Made by a program: the position numbers and the translations under genes. DNA of 64,000 nt, taken from NCBI GenBank assembly GCA_903840165.1, contig CAIMEY010000088.1, forward strand, positions 30,807 to 94,806. Direction: 5' to 3'. Under the pieces are notes generated by a model. The model searched no databases and was not told the DNA's origin. It saw only the letters and a list, made by a program, of their open reading frames with translations. Shown here one piece after another: positions 36,299 to 44,142 of this stretch (positions are counted from its first letter, which is position 1; every line of letters begins with the position of its first letter). The DNA comes from an uncultured Myxococcales bacterium (GTDB lineage Bacteria > Myxococcota_A > UBA9042).

Positions 36299-38635
36299 CT
36301 ATAGGTAGGTGTCGGCCAGAGCGCCGAAGAAGAACCTCGCGCAACGCAATGATATTTCAGTTTTTTGCAACAGACTGTGAGTCCCAAGCACCTGTAGCCC
36401 CTTGAGGCTGGCAGCGAGGTCGAGCAGATGAACTTTGAGAATTCCCCTGCCAATCTGCAGCCCTTGCACGGAAGTCCCGCGATAGAGGTCTACATAGAGC
36501 GTCGTCGTGTCATGCACGGGCCCGGAGCTATCGCCCGTGGAAACCAGCTTCTCGCCCGAGAAATAGTAGTCATCACCCGAAGTTGTCACAGCCCGGAACC
36601 TGTAGTTCATCGTACGGCCGGCCGGGTTGTCCGGATCCTGGATAAACAGTTGAAATTCGCCGTCTTGCAACTGAAGCGGCTGATCATCAATGCCCGGCAA
36701 GGAAATCGTGCCAGTTAAGGCAGCCAAGTGTGTGGGATGATTAAGCACTTGGTCGATGTCATCACTCTCGACTTGCACGACCATCACGGCGTTGCAAGGC
36801 CGCACCTGGTCGTTCCACTGGCTGGGGTCGTACCCATCGGTCTGCCCTAAGCCTAGGGTACCAGTGATCTTTTCTGTGAAGCGCAGGCCGAGATTGCCCG
36901 TCGCGGCATTGGGCAGGGGCGGCAGTTCCTCGCTCAAGACGTAGCCCTCCTGGCTGAGCCACAGTTCAAGGGTCCGCTCGGCCAGTCCGGCAATCGTCAG
37001 TAGGGGATGAGCGCCCAAAGACCTTGGAATCACAGAACCATCGCATACAATCAGGCCTGGCCATGTCTGCCCACCGCTCGGTCCGGAAAACACGCGTCCC
37101 CAAGCATCGACCACGCCGTGATCGGCCGAATCCGCCATGACGCAGCCACCTAGGGGATGGCAAGAAATACGCTTACTTCCTGCAAGCTTAGACGCGATAG
37201 GACTGGCCACATAGGTGCCGCCCAGCGCAAAGCTCGCTCGCTGCAGAAGCCGGCCAATTTCGAGGGGTCCAGCGCCACCATTCTCCTCGGGCCACACGAT
37301 GTGCGCGCGCCCGGTTTCGCCCAGGGTCAGAAGCCCTTGCGCGCGGTCGTGGGTCAGGGCCAAGTACGTCTGCGTGTGCGCGATGGCCCCGGCCGAACTG
37401 CCGGGCAACAAGGACTCCGCTTCCCGCAATAGACGCGCGAGGTTCCGCTCCGTCGACAATTCCGGACAGACCCCAAAACTCGTTGCGGCACTGGCTAACA
37501 CCGCCGGCATGTCCGCGGCAAATGCTGACGGCAACACCGCGTCTTGTATGATGATTCCGTCCTCGGGCGTCGCGCCTGCGTCGCGCAAATCAATGAGGCC
37601 TGACGCGCCGGGACCGGGCGGATTGGCCGGATCGGGCTTGGCATCGCCTGTGCCAACGGCTCCGATGGCGAATTCCGTATTGTATCCAAAGGCCAACACC
37701 TCGCCATTGCTGGAGAAGTGGTGCCCGACCTGGTCGGACATGGCGAGCCCTAACGCCTTAGAGCGCAACAGGATTTCTGTCGACCCCAGCGTTCCGGCCC
37801 CCAAGAAGACCTGCCTTGCGATGACAAAGGGCAATTCATCGGTGAATTCAGAACGATCTTGTTGCAATGGGCGGTAGTAGACCAGCCAGTGGTCGTCGCG
37901 GCGGGCGAGGTGGTCGACTTCAGCCTGGCAGAAGATCTCCGCCCCGTGCCGGCGGGCCATGGGCAAGTAGTTGACAAGTGTGGTGTTTTTCGCGTTGCGA
38001 TTGCAACCCGTGACGCAATCACCGCAACCATCGCAGGCGTCCTGCGCCAGGCCGGCCGCATTGGTGCCTGCAGCAAAGGTGATATTGACATCTGCATTCA
38101 GGCAGTTGGCGCCCAGAGCCGTGGCCGATTGCTGCAGGGCCTGCAACTTACGGGGAATCGGTGCGTGCGCTGGATAGGCCGTCGTCCCTAGCATCGTACG
38201 GGCGCGGGCCATCCCTGCTAGCAGAGCCGACTGATCAGCACGTAAGGCCGCGGGCCAACTCGGATCTTGTAGCACCCAGGCTTTGGGCTCGATGCAGACC
38301 CCCGTATTGATCAGCGAGGTCCCGCCAAGGCCACAGCCAGCAAGCACGGCGACGTCACCGCCTGTGTGAAATTCGAAAAGACCATCGCGTGGCCCTACAT
38401 GCTTGTCCCTGCTGCTGAACTGAGCCATGGCCTCAAAGTCCGACAGCGTGGTCGGGTAGCTGCCCGGCCGCCGCTCTTGGCCCCGCTCTAGCAGGCAAAC
38501 GCGCAGGCGCTCAAGGCCTTTTCGCGCCTGGGCCAGCCGACATGCAGCGATAGCGCCACCATAGCCGGAGCCGATGACGACAACATCATACTTCGCCGCT
38601 ATCGCCGTTAAGGGCAAAGAAATTGCTGTGTCCAT
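36299..38635 (-). CDS. GMC-family FAD oxidoreductase (cholesterol-oxidase-like)
   Basis: A 778-residue flavoenzyme. The ATG at 38635 is preferred because GAGGGG lies about 4 bases upstream. The N-terminal Rossmann motif is VVVIGSGYGGA. LAGCGLGGTSLIN is the second FAD segment, and HPLGGCVM plus GAHPLLTIAGLAER are the C-terminal GMC signatures. A Cys-rich segment CDGCGDCVTGCNRNAKNT has the spacing of a ferredoxin-like site, as in some cholesterol-oxidase-like GMC proteins. About 190 residues after the GMC core form an extra C-terminal domain. The likely reaction is oxidation of an alcohol or sterol hydroxyl with FAD. No signal peptide was seen. It is divergent from the lipoprotein gene at 38818. 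Confidence 0.87.
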   Translation of the reverse strand: MDTAISLPLTAIAAKYDVVVIGSGYGGAIAACRLAQARKGLERLRVCLLERGQERRPGSYPTTLSDFEAMAQFSSRDKHVGPRDGLFEFHTGGDVAVLAGCGLGGTSLINTGVCIEPKAWVLQDPSWPAALRADQSALLAGMARARTMLGTTAYPAHAPIPRKLQALQQSATALGANCLNADVNITFAAGTNAAGLAQDACDGCGDCVTGCNRNAKNTTLVNYLPMARRHGAEIFCQAEVDHLARRDDHWLVYYRPLQQDRSEFTDELPFVIARQVFLGAGTLGSTEILLRSKALGLAMSDQVGHHFSSNGEVLAFGYNTEFAIGAVGTGDAKPDPANPPGPGASGLIDLRDAGATPEDGIIIQDAVLPSAFAADMPAVLASAATSFGVCPELSTERNLARLLREAESLLPGSSAGAIAHTQTYLALTHDRAQGLLTLGETGRAHIVWPEENGGAGPLEIGRLLQRASFALGGTYVASPIASKLAGSKRISCHPLGGCVMADSADHGVVDAWGRVFSGPSGGQTWPGLIVCDGSVIPRSLGAHPLLTIAGLAERTLELWLSQEGYVLSEELPPLPNAATGNLGLRFTEKITGTLGLGQTDGYDPSQWNDQVRPCNAVMVVQVESDDIDQVLNHPTHLAALTGTISLPGIDDQPLQLQDGEFQLFIQDPDNPAGRTMNYRFRAVTTSGDDYYFSGEKLVSTGDSSGPVHDTTTLYVDLYRGTSVQGLQIGRGILKVHLLDLAASLKGLQVLGTHSLLQKTEISLRCARFFFGALADTYL

Positions 38636-38817
38636 TGTCCCCTCAGACAAAGGCGATGTCCCGACCGCCGGCCGGCAAGCCTCGGCGACGGATGGTACTT
38701 CGTCAAATTTTCCATTCATTTGGCCGCGCGACAACCATTGGCCAAGGCAACTTGCAGGCTGGGGGGGACAATCCCTACACTACGCGTGCTGCGCCGCTGC
38801 GCGCCCGGAGTCAGACC

Positions 38818-39795
38818 ATGGGGTTGGCAAAGTTCCGCACTATCCTAGGTGTTTTCTCCGCCCGTCTCCCCACGGGCACTGCTGACTGCGCTGCGCTTGG
38901 CACGTCCACTGCACGCCCGTCGTCGGCACCTCACGCAGTTTTGCGTTTGTCGGCCGCCGCATGGCTGCTCTGTGCCGCGAGCTGCGATCTGCCACTGGGT
39001 GGTTCATCAAGCGATCCAGCTACTTCTACGGGTGGCGGCGTCGCAATGTCGCAGGACGATGCCCTGGCCGTTGCCGGCAGTCTGCTGGCCACCGCGCGGC
39101 TATCGGGCGCCCTGTTCGACCCCAGCAACCCGAACCTTGACGCCAATAGCGCCGCCTTCGCTAAGCGCGTTTCCGGCTCCTGGAAGGCTAGTTCGCCTTG
39201 CGTGATCGTCACAAACACGACGCAAACCGTCAGCCTCGACTTCGGAGCCAGCGGCTGTCCCCTGGGGCAAACGGGGCTTCGCCTAGTGGGCAAAGTCAGC
39301 CTAAGCGCCCAGGTAGACGCCAGCGCCGCCATCGTCACAGCACAACTCAGCAATTTCGGCCTGGGCGGAGGCCAGACGGCCAGCGGTGGAGCCAGCATTA
39401 GCGCCAAGCCCGGGCAAAGCCAATGGAATCTCGGCATCACGACCGCGATGACGGCCGGTAGCCTTCAGCTCAACGGCGGCATCGATGCAACCGTCGGCCA
39501 AATGACCGTAAATGCCCAGGCATATCAGGGCATTGAATTGAATACCCAGGCCGGCACGTATGTGCTGCTTAGCGACGGCAAGAGCAAAGTCAACGTCACT
39601 GCAACCGATGTCGTGCACGAACAGGGCGCTTGCTGGCCAAGTCTAGGCAAGATCGTGTTTTCCAGCGCCGGCATCGAGTCGACGGTGACCTTTTCGTCCG
39701 TGACTAAGACCGCAGGCGTCGCCCAGTGGAAACCGCCCCTGAGCCTGAAGAGCCAGGACCTGGAACTGCCAGCTCACGGCTGGAATTGCCAATAG
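38818..39795 (+). CDS. Lipoprotein of unknown function
   Basis: A 325-residue probable lipoprotein. The ATG at 38818 has GGAG eight bases upstream and avoids a long overlap with the divergent oxidoreductase. The signal region is unusually long and ends in CAASC. The mature part has a short helical segment (SQDDALAVAGSLLATARLSG) and then regular beta strands rich in Ser, Thr and Gly (VGKVSLSAQVDASAAIVTAQLSNFGLGG), suggesting a beta-sandwich or barrel. Three to four Cys could form disulfides. No family was recognised. Confidence 0.7.
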   Translation: MGLAKFRTILGVFSARLPTGTADCAALGTSTARPSSAPHAVLRLSAAAWLLCAASCDLPLGGSSSDPATSTGGGVAMSQDDALAVAGSLLATARLSGALFDPSNPNLDANSAAFAKRVSGSWKASSPCVIVTNTTQTVSLDFGASGCPLGQTGLRLVGKVSLSAQVDASAAIVTAQLSNFGLGGGQTASGGASISAKPGQSQWNLGITTAMTAGSLQLNGGIDATVGQMTVNAQAYQGIELNTQAGTYVLLSDGKSKVNVTATDVVHEQGACWPSLGKIVFSSAGIESTVTFSSVTKTAGVAQWKPPLSLKSQDLELPAHGWNCQ

Positions 39796-39912
39796 ATCTA
39801 AGGCGATGCAATGCGCTCTTGAGCAACTTCGCTGCCAGTGAACAAAATGGGTCGCCAGTGCGTTGGCGCTTGGCCTGCGCCACCAAGTCACGGGCCCAAA
39901 GGGAGAGAAATC

Positions 39913-40704
39913 ATGCGTTCGATGATGTTGACCCGTGCTATGACGGTCGTAGGCTTGCTGATGTTGGCCCCGGCGGCCTGGGCCCAATGCACCAAAGATA
40001 CGGATTGCAAAGGCGATCGCATTTGTGTCAACGGCATGTGCGCCGACGCCAACACCGCTGCGCCTGCACCCCTAGCCCCTGCCCCGCAGCCCATTGCGGA
40101 ACCAGCGCCCGCCTACGCGGCCCCGGCGCCCCAACCTTACGATCAACCGGCTGCCCAACCGTACAATCCGCCGCCGCGCCCCTATCAGCCGTATCGCCCG
40201 TATGCAGCGCCTAATGCCCGACAATCCACAGGCTTAGCGTGGAAAGTGCGCGTGGCTCTTGCGCTCAACCAGTGGAATTCCTCCGATGTGGATGGGAATC
40301 AGTATCAAGATCAAGGCCTTGGCTACGCAGGTGATGCCTCGGTGGGCTTGCGCATCAACGGCAACTTCGCACTGCTCGCCGTGGTCAGTGGTTCAAACGT
40401 TGGATACAGCGCTGATACTACGGGCTTTTCACCATCCGGCCGCACCATGATGTGGGGCGGTGGCATCCAATGGTCCTCGCCGTGGAATCCCAACTGGACT
40501 GGATTCGCAGGCCTGGGGCCAGGTTACACGTGGTTTAGCATCCCCGATGGTTCCATGGGCTTTGCCGGCAAGTCCTTGGCCATGATCCTGCGCGGTGATT
40601 TCCATATCACTGATACGTTTGGTCTTTTCGTCGGTTATGATGGCTACTTCTCGTCCTACAACCAAATCGACAACCTGCTCATCGGCTTGTCCATCCACAA
40701 CTAA
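39913..40704 (+). CDS. Exported beta-rich protein with Cys motif and Pro-rich linker
   Basis: A 263-residue secreted protein. GGGAGAG precedes the ATG; the signal peptide ends AWA before QCTK. A small disulfide motif CTKDTDCKGDRICVNGMC follows, then an Ala/Pro/Tyr-rich linker of about 70 residues. The last 160 residues alternate aromatic and small residues (ALALNQWNSS, GDASVGLRING, MMWGGGIQW) in the manner of an outer-membrane beta barrel, ending in LLIGLSIHN. The linker-plus-barrel layout suggests an outer-membrane protein. Family not recognised. Confidence 0.7.
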   Translation: MRSMMLTRAMTVVGLLMLAPAAWAQCTKDTDCKGDRICVNGMCADANTAAPAPLAPAPQPIAEPAPAYAAPAPQPYDQPAAQPYNPPPRPYQPYRPYAAPNARQSTGLAWKVRVALALNQWNSSDVDGNQYQDQGLGYAGDASVGLRINGNFALLAVVSGSNVGYSADTTGFSPSGRTMMWGGGIQWSSPWNPNWTGFAGLGPGYTWFSIPDGSMGFAGKSLAMILRGDFHITDTFGLFVGYDGYFSSYNQIDNLLIGLSIHN

Positions 40705-40799
40705 CGCTGCGGACCCCACTTGGGTTGACCGCTGGCCCACTTGGCGCTAGCTGTGCCAACGCTTTGGGCCTTGGCCGCTGCGACAGGCCGGTTCAATTT

Positions 40800-41816
40800 A
40801 TGCGAATTCGTCTTTGCTTTATAGCCCTAGCGCTGCTGGCGTCCTGTAGTACCGCACCAACGCCGACACCCGCAGCCGTTGCAGACAGCCTTGTTTTTTC
40901 AGGACAAGACGGTGCCCTGTCCTCGACCGACTTGGCCTGGACCCCGTCGCCAAGCGACACCTTGGCTGGAAGCGATAGTGTGGCTGAAACGGCCTCTGGT
41001 TCAGGGAGTTGCCCAAACCTCGCCCCAGGCAGCCAAATCGTCACCTTGGGCAGTCGTTGGATGATGGTCCATGTACCCAAGACGGTGCCGCCGGGCCCTC
41101 TGCCGGTCGTCATCGTGCTGCACGGTGTGCTCGATTCCCCGCTAACCATTGAGTCTGAAACCGGTTTTTCCACGCTGGCCGACACTGAGGGCTTCGTCGC
41201 GGTCTACCCCAGCGGTGTCTCGGCCAGTTGGAATGGGGGCCTGTGCTGCGACCCGGCAAAGACGTTGCAAATCGATGATGTCGGCTTTATCGACCAGGTG
41301 CTGGACTGGACCCTTGCCCACGCCTGTGCGGACAAGAAACGCTTGTTTGTCACAGGCTTTTCCAACGGCGGCTTCTTGGCCCAGCGACTTGGCTGTGAAC
41401 GCGCGGCCCGCTTTGCCGCCATCGCCCCCGTCTCGGCCACCCAAGGCACCCTGTCCTGCCAACCGTCCGAGGCCGTTTCCGTTGTAGAATTCCACGGAAC
41501 CGATGACGCCGTGGTGCCCTATGCTGGCGGCGGCTTGACCGCCGGCCTGAGCGTGCAAGCGACCTTTGCCAACTGGCAAATTCGCAATCAATGCAAGGGT
41601 TCTGTCGACACGGTCTTTCAAAAGGGCGACGCGCTCTGCCAACACAATGCCGATTGCGCCTCCGGTAGTGCCGTAGAATTATGCGTGATTAGCGGCGGCG
41701 GCCATCAGTGGCCGGGCAGTCCCCAGGGCCCTCTGCCTGCCTTGGGCAAGATGAGCACCGATATCAACGCAACGGCTCATATCTGGTCATTTTTTCAGGC
41801 CCACGCCAAGCCGTAG
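40800..41816 (+). CDS. LpqC/polyhydroxybutyrate-depolymerase-like esterase, lipoprotein
   Basis: A 338-residue lipoprotein with the lipobox LASC and a Ser/Thr/Asp-rich spacer. The alpha/beta-hydrolase core shows the oxyanion strand VVIVLHGV, the nucleophile elbow GFSNGG, the acid in EFHGTDDAVVPYAGG, and the His in SGGGHQWPG. This set is typical of the LpqC family of esterases, which includes extracellular poly(3-hydroxybutyrate) depolymerases and feruloyl-esterase-like proteins. It is probably an envelope esterase acting on a polymer or ester; the substrate is inferred only. It ends ten bases from the convergent EF-G-like gene. Confidence 0.87.
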   Translation: MRIRLCFIALALLASCSTAPTPTPAAVADSLVFSGQDGALSSTDLAWTPSPSDTLAGSDSVAETASGSGSCPNLAPGSQIVTLGSRWMMVHVPKTVPPGPLPVVIVLHGVLDSPLTIESETGFSTLADTEGFVAVYPSGVSASWNGGLCCDPAKTLQIDDVGFIDQVLDWTLAHACADKKRLFVTGFSNGGFLAQRLGCERAARFAAIAPVSATQGTLSCQPSEAVSVVEFHGTDDAVVPYAGGGLTAGLSVQATFANWQIRNQCKGSVDTVFQKGDALCQHNADCASGSAVELCVISGGGHQWPGSPQGPLPALGKMSTDINATAHIWSFFQAHAKP

Positions 41817-41826
41817 CCAAGGCCGT

Positions 41827-43866
41827 CTAGGACGCCGCCATCGCGGCCTTGCGCGCCTTGACGACTTGGTCGGCATCACGGCCGTCAAGCTCAGCCAAAT
41901 GCGCGAATTGCCAAGTAAACGTGCCAAGTCCCTGAGTCAGACCGCGCAGTTCCAGGATGAGGTCCGTCATACAGGCCAGCGGAATGTGCGCGCGAACGAT
42001 GTCCCAGCCGGACCATCCCGGCCTGCCGTCAAAGCCGAGGATATGCCCACCGCGACGCCCGGTGACCAAACGCTGGGCCCTCGCCGTGAAATCCATAGGA
42101 ATACTAAGATCTACGGCGACAATCGGCTCCAGCAACACGGGTTGCCCAGCCAAGAGCCCTTCTTGAACCGCAATGCGCGCCGCCGCCTTAAAGGCCATGT
42201 CGCTGGAGTCGACCGGGTGATAACTGCCGTCAGTCAAAACAACCGAAATATCAACGACTTCAAAGCCAAATGGCCCTTGCTTGAGGGTCTCCCGCGCCCC
42301 GTTCTCCACCGAACTGAAGTACTGCTTGGGCACCGCACCACCGACCACCCGCTCGGCAAATTGGAAGCCCTGTCCTCGCGGCAAGGGCTCAATATTGATG
42401 ACGATATCGCCAAATGCGCCGTGCCCGCCCGTTTGGTGCTTGTAGCGCCCGCGCTGACCGCTCACGGCTTTGCGCACGGTCTCCTTGTAGGGCACCTGGG
42501 CCGGTGCCGAGCGCACGTCGACGCCAAAGCGATTCTTTAAGCGATCTAAGGCATTGCGCAGATGGATCTCGCCTTGCCCCCAGAGGACCAGTTCATGGGT
42601 ATCGGGGGTCTGATCGTAGTGCAGCGACGTATCTTCCTCCGCCAATCTCGCCAAACCTATACCCAATTTGACATCATCGCCTTGTTTGGTCGCCCTCAGC
42701 GCAAAGCTGAAGCAAGGCTTGAGCGGCTGGGGCCAAGGCAGGTCCAGCACGCGCCCCGGGGCAAGCGACTGCCCGGTATGCACGTCATCCATGCGACCAA
42801 ACGTCACAATTTCGCCGGCGGCGGCATGGGCCACCTTGGTCATATGCCCGCCCATAGGCCGGTTGATGCCGGACACGCGGTCGGGCCCCAGCACGAGGCC
42901 ATCGCCAATATTTCCATGCCAAACACGGACATAGCTCTGCTTGCCGATGTGCAGGGCGTGAACGGTCTTGAACACTTGCGCCACGGTCGGCTCATCGGGC
43001 ACGCCCAGCCGAGCGCGAGTCACGGCAATTTCAGGCGCATCATGACGCAAAGCCTTGAAAAGACGAAGGATCCCGTGATCATCCTCGGCACTACCGAAGA
43101 ACACGGGCACAATGAGGTCCTGGGCCAGGTCGCGCGTCAGGTTGGCGTACACTTCTTGAGCCCCGGGCACGACGTCCTCGATGAGTTCTTCCATCAAATG
43201 GTCATCAAAATCAGCTAGATGCTCGAGCATTTCGCGGCGCGCTTGCCCTTCTTGGGGCAGAACCGATTCGGGCATCTTGGTCAGTAAGGCGTCGGCGTGC
43301 GACTCAAAGCCGAAGGTACGCTCGCTCACCAGGTCGACAAAGCCCGTAATCGTGTCGCCCTGGCGAATCGGAATCTCACGTAAAATCAATGGCCTTTGAC
43401 TAACAACCTGCAAGGCCGCGACGACGTCTTTGAGCTTGGCACCAACCCCGGCCTGATTGCACTTGTTGACAAAGATGAGATGGGGAATCTTCTGATCATC
43501 CAAGGCCTTGAGCAAAGGTCCTGCCAAAGGTGCCTTGGCTGCATCGGGCTCGACGACGACGACCGCAATGTCGGCCATCTGCAGGGCATGGATTGTATCT
43601 TGCTGAAACTCTACATTTCCCGGGCAATCTAGCAAGGTCCAGCCTTCGCCGACGTAGGTACACGCAGCAGCCGATAGTTCCGTGCTGATACCACGAACCC
43701 GGGCCTCTGTACTGAAATCCCCAATAGTATCATGGTTTTTGACCGATCCCTTCTTGGCGATTGCACCGGCGTGAAACAGCAGCGCTTCCAGCAAAGACGT
43801 CTTGCCACTGAGATAGGGACCGACCAGGGCAGCGACGCGGGGCGCAGCGGGCGTTTTCGTAGGCAT
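41827..43866 (-). CDS. EF-G-like translational GTPase
   Basis: A 679-residue protein with a strong AAGGAGG before the ATG at 43866. It has the EF-G domain order: GTPase, domain II, and the C-terminal domains with YKETVRKAVSG and the GGAVPKQYFSSVENG segment. The G motifs are divergent: G1 is GPYLSGKTS, G3 is DCPGNVEF with Asn in place of the catalytic His, and G4 is NKCN instead of NKxD. These changes are shared by an EF-G-like subfamily that accompanies, rather than replaces, the true FusA. It probably binds the ribosome in a specialised role; GTP turnover may be slow. Confidence 0.88.
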   Translation of the reverse strand: MPTKTPAAPRVAALVGPYLSGKTSLLEALLFHAGAIAKKGSVKNHDTIGDFSTEARVRGISTELSAAACTYVGEGWTLLDCPGNVEFQQDTIHALQMADIAVVVVEPDAAKAPLAGPLLKALDDQKIPHLIFVNKCNQAGVGAKLKDVVAALQVVSQRPLILREIPIRQGDTITGFVDLVSERTFGFESHADALLTKMPESVLPQEGQARREMLEHLADFDDHLMEELIEDVVPGAQEVYANLTRDLAQDLIVPVFFGSAEDDHGILRLFKALRHDAPEIAVTRARLGVPDEPTVAQVFKTVHALHIGKQSYVRVWHGNIGDGLVLGPDRVSGINRPMGGHMTKVAHAAAGEIVTFGRMDDVHTGQSLAPGRVLDLPWPQPLKPCFSFALRATKQGDDVKLGIGLARLAEEDTSLHYDQTPDTHELVLWGQGEIHLRNALDRLKNRFGVDVRSAPAQVPYKETVRKAVSGQRGRYKHQTGGHGAFGDIVINIEPLPRGQGFQFAERVVGGAVPKQYFSSVENGARETLKQGPFGFEVVDISVVLTDGSYHPVDSSDMAFKAAARIAVQEGLLAGQPVLLEPIVAVDLSIPMDFTARAQRLVTGRRGGHILGFDGRPGWSGWDIVRAHIPLACMTDLILELRGLTQGLGTFTWQFAHLAELDGRDADQVVKARKAAMAAS

Positions 43867-44142
43867 GGAACCTCCTTGGGGCGCCATAGCCAACGGCCAA
43901 TTGCGCAACAACAAAGGCGCAGCGGCTCATGTCGGCGCCGATGGATGAGCCTGCGCAGCCAACGTATGCCTGCATCACCCAGGCCGCAAGGGATTTCTCG
44001 CGGACGCAATCGGTTAGGACCAAGTCGGCGTCACGCCATTGTCAAGGCTGTCGGGATCCAGACAAAGCCTTGAATTGTAACGGGTATTGAAAATGATCTA
44101 CATCAAGCGCGGCGATCGTGTCTGCGCCGGCACCACGGGCCT

